NCBI GenBank assembly: GCA_964527995.1
Contig: CAZGRP010000017.1
Location: forward strand, 5,851 to 69,850
Direction: 5' to 3'
Source: CAZGRP01 sp964527995
GTDB taxonomy: Bacteria > Zhuqueibacterota > Zhuqueibacteria > Oceanimicrobiales > CAZGRP01
DNA: 64,000 nucleotides
Numbering within the stretch: the stretch's first letter is position 1; the number at the start of each line of letters is the position of its first letter. This document shows positions 17,919-26,027 of this stretch, in pieces. A program made the translations under genes and the position numbers. The notes under the pieces were generated by a model that did no database searches, was not told the DNA's origin, and saw only the letters and a list, made by a program, of their open reading frames with translations.

Positions 17919-20870
17919 ATGATCGACATGAAGAAAAAGAGCCTCGCTCTTCTCGCCATATTCACCTTGCTCGTCTCTGTTTCCATTGTCCGCTCCCAGA
18001 CTTTCGATCCAAGGCTTCTTGGCGACATGAGGTGGAGAAGCCTCGGCCCGGCCAATTTTTCAGGCCGCATCGTCGATGTAGAGGCGCTGGATCGTGACTT
18101 TCGCTACGTCATCGTGGCGTCGGCTTCAGGCGGGGTGTGGAAGTCGGTCAACGCCGGGATCACCTGGGAGCCCATCTTCGACCACTACACGACCGCGTCG
18201 ATCGGCGACATTGCGATTTTCCAGAAGGACCCGAACATCATCTGGGTAGGTACGGGTGAAGCCAATAATCGCAACGATGTCGGCTGGGGCGATGGCATCT
18301 ACAAGTCAGTCGATGGAGGCAAGACGTTCAGAAACGTGGGCTTGAGAAATACGTTCCAGATCGCGCGTGTGGTGACGCATCCCACCGACAGTGACATCGT
18401 CTACGTTGCAGCGGTGGGCGACCTCTGGGGCGACTCGGGCGACCGTGGCCTGTTCAAGACCACAGACGGCGGTAAGACCTGGACCAAGCTGACAGACGGA
18501 CTTCCCAACGACGGAAAGACCGGCGCCATCGATCTGGTGATGGATCCGAGCGATCCCAACACGCTGTATGTGGCCTTCTATCAGCGGCTGCGTAAACCGT
18601 ATCGCTTCGAAAGCGGTGGACCCAACGGGGGGATCTTCAAGACGACGGACGGTGGGAAAACATGGGTCAAGCTGACGAGGGGCCTGCCGGAAGGCGACAC
18701 AGGCAGGATTGGCCTGGCCATCTACAGAAAGGACCCGAGGGTCGTCATGGCCATCATCGAGCATGGGTACCAGCCCAAGGAGGATGATCCGGGCTATTAT
18801 GACATGAAGCGCCTCGGCACCGGCGTCTACCGCTCCGAAGACGGTGGCGAAACCTGGACTTTTGTGAACCGCTACAACAACCGGCCTTTCTACTACAGCC
18901 AGATCCGCATCAATCCCCTTGACGACGACAGGGTGTACGTGCTGACCACTACCATGATGTTGTCGGAGGATGGCGGCAAGACCTTCCATCCCGCCGGCCC
19001 GTCATTCGAAGGAGGTCTGGACTACCACGCCATGTGGCTGGATCCTACCAACAAGGACCGCTACTATTTGGGGAAAGACAAGGGGCTGACGCTGACGCAG
19101 GACGGCGGCGAGTCGTTCGTGCTCTTTGACAACCTGCCGGTGGGCCAGTTCTATGCCATCGGCGTGGACATGCGGGAGCCGTATTACGTCTACGGCGGCA
19201 CCCAGGACAACGGGACCTGGGGCGGGCCGAACTTCAGCAAGGATGTTCGGGGTATCCTCAACGATAGCTGGTGGAAACTGCACTGGGGAGACGGCATGTT
19301 TATCCAGATCGACCCGACCAACTGGCGCAAGGTCTACACAGAGGCCGAGAATGGCAGCTTCCGCAGATACGACGCCGAAACCCGGCGGGTCGAGTTCAGC
19401 CGGCCAAGCCCAAAGAACATCGTCAACTATCGGCAGTATGTCGCGGCACGAGAGGGCAAGACCCCAGAACGGCTGCCGGGAACATTCCGGTTCAACTGGC
19501 GGGCGCCGCTGGTGATGTCATCTCACAACCCTCAAATTCTCTATCTGGGTGGCAACTATCTTTTCAAGACGGTCGACGGTGGCCGTCACTGGCGCATCAT
19601 CAGTCCGGACTTGTCGACCAATGACCCGGTGAAGACAAAGAGAGAGTCGGGCGGCCTGACCATCGACACCACGGGCGCCGAGGTCCACTGCACGATCACG
19701 GCGATCTCGGAGTCGCCGCTGAATCCATCGCTGATCTGGGTCGGCACCGACGATGGCAATGTACAGATCACCCGCGACGGCGGCGTCACCTGGACCAACG
19801 TCCGGCCGAACATACCGGGCGTGCCGGAGGGCATCTGGGTCAGTTCGGTGGAGGCCTCCCGCTTCGATGAGGGTACCTGCTACGTGACCTTCGATGGCCA
19901 CATGAGCGACAACTTCTCGACCTGGATCTTCAAGACCGAGGACTATGGCAAGACCTGGGTCAGAATCACCAACAACATCCCCGATGGCCAGACGATGTTC
20001 GTTGTCAGGGAAGATCCGGTCAACAAGAACCTGCTGTTCGCAGGGTCTGAGTTCGCTTGCTTTGCGTCGGTCGACGGCGGCCAGTCGTGGTTTCGTTTGA
20101 TGAACGACATGCCGACGGTCGAAATCCGGGATCTGGTGATTCACCCGCGGGATCACGATCTCATCGCTGGGACCCACGGTCGCGCCATCTGGATTATGGA
20201 CGACATCACGCCGCTGGAGCAATTGAGCGACTCCGTTCTTGCCGCCGATGCGTTTCTGTTCCGCAACCGTCCGGCGACGCTCTGGGAAGATCACACCAGA
20301 GGCGGCGTTCGCGGAGAGATGTTCTTTGCCGGTGAGAACCCACCCTATGTTCCAAAGCGAAAAAACATCGTCAGAGCCAAGCTGGTTGTCGGCGGGTTGA
20401 TCAACTTTTACCTCAAGGCTACGCCTCGCAACCCGGTTGTCTTCGAGATCTCGGATATCACTGGACTGAACAAGAGGACCATGAGCGTCTCCGGTCACCC
20501 GGGGATCAACAGAGCGCTGTGGGACTTGCGGTTCGATCCTACGCCGAAGCAGACCCGGAAGTTTGTCGAGCAGTTGAACAAGATCCTGGAAAAGGTCTCC
20601 AGGCTGCCGAGACTGACGGCGGCCCAGAAGAGCACCGCCCAGGAGGCGCGTCGGGTTCTACGGGCGCGACCAAGCGACCAGGCCTTGAACCAGATCTTCG
20701 ACAAGTTGCGGGAGCGCTTCGGCTCGATGAGGGTTTTCAGGAGAGATTTCCGCCGCGGCAGGCTGCAGGGCAAACAGGTGCCGCCGGGAGAGTACCGCAT
20801 CACCATGACCGTTGACGGCCGTGCATACACGGGCAAAATCACGGTCCGCAAAGACCCCATGCTGTTCTAG
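17919..20870 (+). CDS. Secreted BNR/sortilin-type beta-propeller protein
   Basis: 983 aa exported protein of the WD40/YVTN/BNR-repeat glycosyl hydrolase-like group. A signal peptide (LALLAIFTLLVSVSIVRSQ) is followed by repeated Asp-box motifs: SVDGGKTF, TTDGGKTW (twice), SEDGGETW, SEDGGKTF, TQDGGESF, TVDGGRHW, TRDGGVTW and SVDGGQSW. These form two propeller lobes to about residue 740. The last 200 residues are a beta-sandwich and coiled region ending PPGEYRITMTVDGRAYTGKI. Start at ATG 17919 because AAGGAG lies eight bases upstream; a longer upstream frame has no such site. These proteins are usually annotated as glycosyl hydrolases, but no catalytic residues can be identified and the function is unknown. 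Confidence 0.85.
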   Translation: MIDMKKKSLALLAIFTLLVSVSIVRSQTFDPRLLGDMRWRSLGPANFSGRIVDVEALDRDFRYVIVASASGGVWKSVNAGITWEPIFDHYTTASIGDIAIFQKDPNIIWVGTGEANNRNDVGWGDGIYKSVDGGKTFRNVGLRNTFQIARVVTHPTDSDIVYVAAVGDLWGDSGDRGLFKTTDGGKTWTKLTDGLPNDGKTGAIDLVMDPSDPNTLYVAFYQRLRKPYRFESGGPNGGIFKTTDGGKTWVKLTRGLPEGDTGRIGLAIYRKDPRVVMAIIEHGYQPKEDDPGYYDMKRLGTGVYRSEDGGETWTFVNRYNNRPFYYSQIRINPLDDDRVYVLTTTMMLSEDGGKTFHPAGPSFEGGLDYHAMWLDPTNKDRYYLGKDKGLTLTQDGGESFVLFDNLPVGQFYAIGVDMREPYYVYGGTQDNGTWGGPNFSKDVRGILNDSWWKLHWGDGMFIQIDPTNWRKVYTEAENGSFRRYDAETRRVEFSRPSPKNIVNYRQYVAAREGKTPERLPGTFRFNWRAPLVMSSHNPQILYLGGNYLFKTVDGGRHWRIISPDLSTNDPVKTKRESGGLTIDTTGAEVHCTITAISESPLNPSLIWVGTDDGNVQITRDGGVTWTNVRPNIPGVPEGIWVSSVEASRFDEGTCYVTFDGHMSDNFSTWIFKTEDYGKTWVRITNNIPDGQTMFVVREDPVNKNLLFAGSEFACFASVDGGQSWFRLMNDMPTVEIRDLVIHPRDHDLIAGTHGRAIWIMDDITPLEQLSDSVLAADAFLFRNRPATLWEDHTRGGVRGEMFFAGENPPYVPKRKNIVRAKLVVGGLINFYLKATPRNPVVFEISDITGLNKRTMSVSGHPGINRALWDLRFDPTPKQTRKFVEQLNKILEKVSRLPRLTAAQKSTAQEARRVLRARPSDQALNQIFDKLRERFGSMRVFRRDFRRGRLQGKQVPPGEYRITMTVDGRAYTGKITVRKDPMLF

Positions 20871-21030
20871 CCGAATCCTGGCACAACCGCTGGCCTGGAG
20901 CATCGCGGCGGGCGATTGCGCCAGAGCGGCAGGGACAACCACGGAGCACCCCAGACCTGAGGCTACCCCATCCTCGTACACCGTGACGTCCCACCAGGCG
21001 TAAGGCAGCCGCCACTCTAATTCTAAATCT

Positions 21031-21069
21031 CCGGTCTCCAATTCCCAACCTCCTGGAGTTGGAGACCGG
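21031..21069. repeat. 11-bp inverted repeat in the spacer before the M14 peptidase
   Basis: CCGGTCTCCAA (21031-21041) pairs perfectly with TTGGAGACCGG (21059-21069) around a 17-base loop. The preceding bases (21021-21050) resemble the 15-bp repeat at the end of hemE. It lacks a T-tract, so it is more likely a dispersed repeat element than a canonical terminator. Confidence 0.6.
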
Positions 21070-21082
21070 GCGATAATTTGTC

Positions 21083-21111
21083 TTGACAATCCGGCTTTTG
21101 CTGCTTACAAT
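21083..21111 (+). promoter_or_regulatory. Consensus-like sigma-70 promoter for the M14 peptidase gene
   Basis: TTGACA (21083-21088), exactly 17 bases, then TACAAT (21106-21111). The start site would be near 21118, 20 bases before the ATG. GAGGAGG (21128-21134) is the ribosome-binding site. Confidence 0.8.
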
Positions 21112-21138
21112 CCTAATCGACAAAGCTGAGGAGGCGAT

Positions 21139-23712
21139 ATGAATCGTTCGCGACTCCGCACTTTCTTGCGCTGGACAGCCCCGTCTCTGTTCCTGACTCT
21201 CCTCGTGGTGCTGGCGCCGCTCGCCGCCGGTCAATCCTTGCCGCGGCCCGAGGAAGTCATCGGCTTCAAGGTAGGCACCGACAAAAAACTGGCGGACTAC
21301 CATCAGATCGTCGATTATTTCGATCGCCTGGCTGCGGCATCGGACCGCATTCAGGTGCTGCGGCTCGGGAAGACCACCGAGGGCAACGATTTCGTCATGG
21401 CGGTGATCTCGTCTCCCCAAAACCTGGCACGTCTCGATGACTACCGCACTATGCTGCGCCGGTTGACCGACCCCCGCAAGCTCAACCCGCGGGAAGCGAG
21501 AGGGATCATTCGGAGGGCCAGGGCGGTCGTCCTGATCAACTGTGCACTCCACTCGACCGAAGTTGGGGCCACCCAGATGTCGATGGAGCTGGCCTATCTG
21601 CTGGCCAGCCGGAAGGACGCGGACACCATGGAAATCCTCGATAACGTCATCGTCCTGCTGGTGCCATCGCACAATCCGGACGGGCAGCTGAAGGTGGTCG
21701 ACTGGTATCGCCGCTACCTCGGCACGAAGTACGAAGGCAGCGCTCTTCCCTGGCTTTATCAGAAATACACCGGCCACGACAACAATCGCGACTGGTTCAT
21801 GTTCACCCAGGCCGAGACGCGGATCACGGTGGAGAAGATTCACAACGTCTGGTTTCCGCAGATCACCGTAGACATGCATCAGATGGGGCGGAACGGCGCC
21901 CGGCTTTTCGTGCCGCCCTACATCGACCCGTACGAACCCAACATCGATCCCATCTTGATCGCGGAGATTTCGGATCTGGGTACGTTCGTGCAGTCACAGC
22001 TCACGGCCCAGGGCAAGGCCGGCGTCGTCACCAACGCCATTTTCGACGCCTGGACCCCGGCGCGCGCCTACCCCCACTACCACGGGGGCATACGCTTCCT
22101 CACCGAAGCCGCCAGCGTCAAGATCGCAACTCCGGTCGACATCAAGCCGAAAGAGATGAAGGGCCGCGGTGGCTACAATCCGCTGCAAGCCTCCTGGAAT
22201 TACCCGAAGCCGTGGAAAGGGGGCCGCTGGACGCTGCGGGACATCATCGATTACGATCGCGAGGCCGCCCTGGCTGTGCTGCGACATGCAGCGCGCAATC
22301 GCGCCGTCTGGCTGAAGAACTTCTACACGGTGTTTCGGCACGCTGTGGAGCCCAAAGAGAATCCGTACGCCTACATCGCGCCACAGAATCAGTGGGATGC
22401 CAACGCCCTCATCGAGATGCTGGAGATTCTGCAGACGGGCAGGGTGGAGATTCGCCGGGCAAGCAACGACTTTACCGCCGACGGTCGCCCTTTTCACAAG
22501 GGGGACTACGTGATCCTCATGTCTCAGCCGGTGGGAGCGTTTGCCAAAACGCTCCTCGAGCCTCAAAATTATCCAGAGATTCGTCCTGCACCCAAGGCCC
22601 CGATCCGCAGGCCCTACGATGTCACCGCCCACACTCTGCCGCTGCTCATGGGCGTGGATGTGGTGAAGATCGACCACCCCTTCAAGGCCGATCTGCAACT
22701 GGTCGAGCGGCTTCCCCGGCCGCCTGGCCGAGTGCGGGGGACAACGACTTCGTACTACCTTCTCGACCCGCGCAGCAATCGTGTTTTTGTGGCGATCAAC
22801 CGGCTGTTGAAGCAAGGGGTGCCGGTGTACCGGCTTCTGGACGACCTGCAGCGTGGAGGGCGAGACTTCATTGCCGGCACCGTGGTCGTCCCCGCGGCCC
22901 AGGGGCAGGCGGTAAAGAGCGCCGTGCAGGCAGCGGGAGTCGAGGCCGTCGGGATCGAAGGCAAGCTCTCGGTCGGCGCGCTTGCCCTGCGCAGGCCTCG
23001 CCTGGGGCTCTATCAGAGCTGGGTGCCTTCGATGGACGAGGGGTGGACGCGTTGGGTGCTCGAGCGGTATGAGTACGACTACGAGACACTGCATGATTCG
23101 GACATCCGCGCCGGCGACCTGGCTGGAAAGTTTGATCTCATCATCCTGCCATCGCAGCGGGCGCGTACCATCATCGAAGGCCGAAGCGCCAAGGACACGC
23201 CAGCGGAATACGTCGGCGGCATCGGCAAGATCGGCGTCCGGAACCTGAAGGAATTCGTGGAAGCCGGTGGCACTCTCATTGCCCTCGACGCCGCCACCGA
23301 GCTGCCGATCAAAGAATTCTGGCTGCCGGTGCAGAATGTCGTGCAGGGGCTCAGGCAGGACGAGTTTTTCGGCCCAGGCGCCATCCTGCGAGTTCTGGTG
23401 GATCGGCACAACCCGCTCGGGTTTGGCTATCGCCGTGAAGAGGCGGTGATGTTTGTCAACAGCCCGGTCTTCCAGGGCAAGAGTGTGCAAACCGTTCTAA
23501 CCTACCCGCTGAGCAATCCGCTCCTCAGCGGCTGGCTGGAAGGGGAGCGCAGGCTTGTGGGCAAGAGTCCGCTCGTGGTCGTGCCCCTGGGTCAGGGCAG
23601 GGTGGTCCTGTTTGGATTCCGGCCGCAGTTCCGGGCCCAGGCCCGTTCGGGTTACAAATTCCTTTTCAACGCCATTCAGTATGGCGCGTCGACATCGACG
23701 GAGGTCCCCTAA
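21139..23712 (+). CDS. Secreted M14-family zinc carboxypeptidase-like protein
   Basis: 857 aa exported metallopeptidase. A signal peptide (LFLTLLVVLAPLAAGQ) precedes the peptidase domain (about 45-400). Zinc ligands are His138 and Glu141 in ALHSTEVG and His247 in VDMHQMG. The probable general base is Glu323 in RFLTEAASV. Between them, GHDNNRDWFMFTQAET is typical of this M14 subgroup. The remaining 450 residues include a glutamine-amidotransferase-like/Rossmann region (KFDLIILPSQRARTI, GGTLIALDAA) and a C-terminal beta part (VVVPLGQGRVVLFGFRPQFRAQ). It has its own promoter and AGGAGG site. It probably degrades peptides in the periplasm or outside the cell. Confidence 0.88.
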   Translation: MNRSRLRTFLRWTAPSLFLTLLVVLAPLAAGQSLPRPEEVIGFKVGTDKKLADYHQIVDYFDRLAAASDRIQVLRLGKTTEGNDFVMAVISSPQNLARLDDYRTMLRRLTDPRKLNPREARGIIRRARAVVLINCALHSTEVGATQMSMELAYLLASRKDADTMEILDNVIVLLVPSHNPDGQLKVVDWYRRYLGTKYEGSALPWLYQKYTGHDNNRDWFMFTQAETRITVEKIHNVWFPQITVDMHQMGRNGARLFVPPYIDPYEPNIDPILIAEISDLGTFVQSQLTAQGKAGVVTNAIFDAWTPARAYPHYHGGIRFLTEAASVKIATPVDIKPKEMKGRGGYNPLQASWNYPKPWKGGRWTLRDIIDYDREAALAVLRHAARNRAVWLKNFYTVFRHAVEPKENPYAYIAPQNQWDANALIEMLEILQTGRVEIRRASNDFTADGRPFHKGDYVILMSQPVGAFAKTLLEPQNYPEIRPAPKAPIRRPYDVTAHTLPLLMGVDVVKIDHPFKADLQLVERLPRPPGRVRGTTTSYYLLDPRSNRVFVAINRLLKQGVPVYRLLDDLQRGGRDFIAGTVVVPAAQGQAVKSAVQAAGVEAVGIEGKLSVGALALRRPRLGLYQSWVPSMDEGWTRWVLERYEYDYETLHDSDIRAGDLAGKFDLIILPSQRARTIIEGRSAKDTPAEYVGGIGKIGVRNLKEFVEAGGTLIALDAATELPIKEFWLPVQNVVQGLRQDEFFGPGAILRVLVDRHNPLGFGYRREEAVMFVNSPVFQGKSVQTVLTYPLSNPLLSGWLEGERRLVGKSPLVVVPLGQGRVVLFGFRPQFRAQARSGYKFLFNAIQYGASTSTEVP

Positions 23713-23728
23713 GAGGAGGTGGAGCAGC

Positions 23729-24466
23729 ATGGTCGAGCAGCCCGTGGGCAGGTTTCTGAGACGGATCAAGGATTGGAAGATCCGCAACATGGTGGCGAAC
23801 TACCTGAAGGCGCGGCGGAAGTTCGCCGAGACCTATCAACAAGTTGCAAAGGGTGACTTCATCTCGTTCGAGCAACTTCTGGACCTGTGCGAAGTGTTGT
23901 TCGAGGTCAAGGAGGATCATCACCTTCTCTTCAAGAGACTGGTGCATCCCCGCAGCCGGGAATTCGAGGCGGGCAACAAGTTCACGCCTTGCGACGTCGA
24001 GATTTCGTTTATGAACAATGTCGGCTTGCTGTTCCACAAAGCCATGGCGGCGCGGGAAGTCAAGTATGTGATCGAACACTATGAGGAGCAAAGCGACGCG
24101 GCCGAGCAACGGTGGAAGGAATTGCGTGTTTACCTGCAGGATCTCGACCGTCTCTTCAACGTCGGCCTCGACATTTTGACGAATCTTATTCGCCTGCACC
24201 GCGACAACGTTCTTCTCCTCAGTTATCTCATCGACGATTCACACGACGCCGCCTGCGCCTACGGCCTTGAGGGGGATCACTTGCTGTCGATCTTTCTGGA
24301 TGGCGCCCCTCTCTCAGAACGCTACGAGAAGGTGGCGCGCTACTACCTGGACAGCGGCTGGCCGGACCGGGCCCAGAAGATTCTTGAAAAGCTTTTGCAG
24401 CTCGATCCAGAAAACCAGTTCGCTCTGGAGGCAATGCGCAGCCTCGAGGCGAAGCAGGTGGCCTGA
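23729..24466 (+). CDS. Uncharacterised all-helical protein with C-terminal TPR-like repeat
   Basis: 245 aa, not recognised. No signal peptide or membrane segment, strongly charged and helical. Segments include FISFEQLLDLCEVLFEVKE, PRSREFEAGNKFTPCDVE and EQRWKELRVYLQDLDRLFNV. The last 45 residues (YEKVARYYLDSGWPDRAQKI, then LLQLDPENQFALEAM) form a TPR-like pair. ATG at 23729 is chosen because GAGGAGG lies nine bases upstream; the longer upstream frame overlaps the peptidase gene. It follows the M14 gene by 16 bases and is probably co-transcribed, but nothing links it to that enzyme functionally. Confidence 0.75.
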   Translation: MVEQPVGRFLRRIKDWKIRNMVANYLKARRKFAETYQQVAKGDFISFEQLLDLCEVLFEVKEDHHLLFKRLVHPRSREFEAGNKFTPCDVEISFMNNVGLLFHKAMAAREVKYVIEHYEEQSDAAEQRWKELRVYLQDLDRLFNVGLDILTNLIRLHRDNVLLLSYLIDDSHDAACAYGLEGDHLLSIFLDGAPLSERYEKVARYYLDSGWPDRAQKILEKLLQLDPENQFALEAMRSLEAKQVA

Positions 24467-24660
24467 AATCCGATATGCAGGCTGGCAAATGCAAGCTACA
24501 GGTCGTACAGGTCGCCGACTGCGGGTTGCATCCGCCACCTTGGGCCCGGTCGCTGCTCACTGCCGACGTCAGCCTGAACGTACGTGGTTGCTCCGCTGAT
24601 GTCGTGCACGCCCTGACTGCCAGCGAGCTTTGATCCGTACTGCATTATCACCGGTGACCC

Positions 24661-25743
24661 ATGCCCAAGCGCACGCGAACCACCGTGTTGCGGGAAAATC
24701 GCATCATCATCGGGCTTCTCGGCGTGCTGGTTCTTATCGGCGTTGGCTTCGTGCTTCACCAGGCCCGGTCGATTCTGCTGCCATTCTCGCTGGCGGTCTT
24801 TATTGGCTATGTCCTGAATCCGTTGATCAGCTTTTTCGAACGGCGCCGTATTCCGGGCGCGTTCTCAGTGATTCTGGCCCTCGCCGTCACCTTCCTCGTG
24901 CTCAACTTCTTCGCCGTATTGGTGTACACCAGCATCAAGTCTTTTTCGGCCGAATTCCCCACCTATGAGCAGCGCTTTGACGTCATCTTCCGGCACATTC
25001 TGCGTATCCTCGAAATCCCACCCGGGACGCTGAGCGGTCGGGCCGAAGGGTCGCCACCGGTGCTGTTGACCACGGTGCAAAATCTCTCCCTTTCCAAAAT
25101 CATCGTCGCCGTCATGGGGTCGGTGCTCAATTTTGCATCCAACACCGTGCTCGTGCTTCTATTCCTGCTCTTCATCCTTGTCGGTCGCAACCAACTGGTG
25201 CGAAAAGTTCATATCGCCTTCGCGCCCGAGGTAGCGGAAAAGATCACGGCGATGCTGACCAACGTGAATGCGCAGATCCAGCGCTACCTGATCGCCAAGA
25301 GCGTCATCAGCTTGGCCACGGGGCTGCTGGCCACTGGCGTGTTGGTCCTGTTCAGGATCGAATTTGCCATCATTTGGGGGATCCTCACGCTGCTGCTCAA
25401 TTTCGTGCCGACGGTGGGCTCGATCATCGCGACGGCGTTGCCCGTCGGCATGGCACTGCTACAGTACGGCAGGCTGGTGCCGGGCGTTTGGGTGCTGCTT
25501 GCGCTCGTCGGCATCCAGATCGTCATGGGCAATATTCTCGACCCCCGCATCGTCGGGCGCAGCGTCAACCTGAGTCCGCTGGTCGTCCTGTTCTCGCTGA
25601 TCTTCTGGGGCTGGCTCTGGGGTATCATCGGCATGTTCCTGGCGGTGCCGATCGCCGTGATCATCAAGATCATCCTGGAGAACACGGAGTCACTGAGATT
25701 CCTCAGTGTGCTGATGAGCGTCGGCCCGTCCGAGGGTCGATGA
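24661..25743 (+). CDS. AI-2E family transporter (PerM/TqsA-like permease)
   Basis: 360 aa polytopic inner-membrane protein with about seven to eight membrane segments. Family features are the N-terminal pair ILLPFSLAVFIGYVLNPLISF, the amphipathic central region, and the C-terminal block LLNFVPTVGSIIATALPVG, then NILDPRIVGRSVNLSPLVV and FWGWLWGIIGMFLAVPIAV. Family members move AI-2 or other small molecules or ions, and some act in sodium/proton exchange, so the substrate is not deducible here. It stands alone: 194 bases of plain spacer precede it, and the trp promoter begins just after its stop. Confidence 0.9.
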   Translation: MPKRTRTTVLRENRIIIGLLGVLVLIGVGFVLHQARSILLPFSLAVFIGYVLNPLISFFERRRIPGAFSVILALAVTFLVLNFFAVLVYTSIKSFSAEFPTYEQRFDVIFRHILRILEIPPGTLSGRAEGSPPVLLTTVQNLSLSKIIVAVMGSVLNFASNTVLVLLFLLFILVGRNQLVRKVHIAFAPEVAEKITAMLTNVNAQIQRYLIAKSVISLATGLLATGVLVLFRIEFAIIWGILTLLLNFVPTVGSIIATALPVGMALLQYGRLVPGVWVLLALVGIQIVMGNILDPRIVGRSVNLSPLVVLFSLIFWGWLWGIIGMFLAVPIAVIIKIILENTESLRFLSVLMSVGPSEGR

Positions 25744-25774
25744 GGAGCGACGACGGAACTCCAGAAGAAATCCC

Positions 25775-25803
25775 TTGACAATCCCCAAGCGGTTTGTTAT
25801 ATT
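25775..25803 (+). promoter_or_regulatory. Promoter of the aromatic amino acid supra-operon
   Basis: TTGACA (25775-25780), 17-base spacer, TATATT (25798-25803): close to sigma-70 consensus. The start is near 25810, about 28 bases before the leader-peptide ATG. No operator-like palindrome overlaps it that I can see, so control is probably mainly by attenuation. Confidence 0.8.
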
Positions 25804-25837
25804 TTGGCTACTTTTTGAGCCAAGTGAGGCATAGTCC

Positions 25838-25942
25838 ATGCGGTTTTCCCTTCCCACGCATCTGTTTTGGTCTTTCGGGGGCTTTTGGTACTGGTATTAT
25901 TATGCCAGGAGTGGGAAGGGTGCGGTCTTACGCGCGACGTAA
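25838..25942 (+). CDS. trpL: trp leader peptide (34 aa) rich in Trp, Tyr and Phe codons
   Basis: Regulatory peptide translated from the leader of the aromatic operon. ATG 25838, TAA 25940-25942, with GAGG (25826-25829) eight bases upstream. The core reads FWSFGGFWYWYYY (residues 10-22). Trp is at 11, 17 and 19. Tyr is at 18, 20, 21 and 22. Phe is at 3, 10, 13 and 16. Eleven of the first 22 residues are aromatic. Codons after Tyr22 run through the second attenuator arm and end inside a small hairpin. Three Trp codons within nine residues, in a leader that ends in a terminator before trpE, leave little doubt. Unlike enterobacterial leaders, Tyr and Phe codons are equally prominent. Confidence 0.88.
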   Translation: MRFSLPTHLFWSFGGFWYWYYYARSGKGAVLRAT

Positions 25943-26007
25943 GGTGTTGAATCATCCAGATTCGCAAGCATCCAACCCACTCTAGAGAGATCTGGAGTGG
26001 GTTTTTT
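25848..26007 (+). promoter_or_regulatory. Transcription attenuator with three mutually exclusive helices
   Basis: Arm 1, CCCTTCCCAC (25848-25857, leader codons 4-7), pairs over ten bases with arm 2, GTGGGAAGGG (25911-25920). Arm 2's GAGTGGG (25909-25915) can instead pair with arm 3, CCCACTC (25976-25982). Arm 3 pairs with arm 4, GAGTGGG (25995-26001), as the terminator. The aromatic codons (25868-25903) lie between arms 1 and 2. A side hairpin CTTACG/CGTAAG (25927-25943) spans the leader stop codon. This is the 1:2 / 2:3 / 3:4 logic of ribosome-mediated attenuation. Stalling over arm 1 should free arm 2 to form the antiterminator. Confidence 0.82.
25974..26007 (+). terminator. Attenuator terminator upstream of trpE
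   Basis: AACCCACTC (25974-25982) pairs with GAGTGGGTT (25995-26003) around a 12-base loop, followed by TTTTTT (26002-26007). It lies 20 bases before the trpE ATG, so it can only act as a conditional terminator. Confidence 0.9.
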
Positions 26008-26027
26008 GTTTTTCGCTAGGAGCGAAG

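Noticed and set aside
25794..25985. 63-codon frame overlapping the trp leader in another phase
   Set aside because: It lacks a ribosome site. The 34-codon frame at 25838 has one, carries the clustered Trp codons and fits the attenuator.
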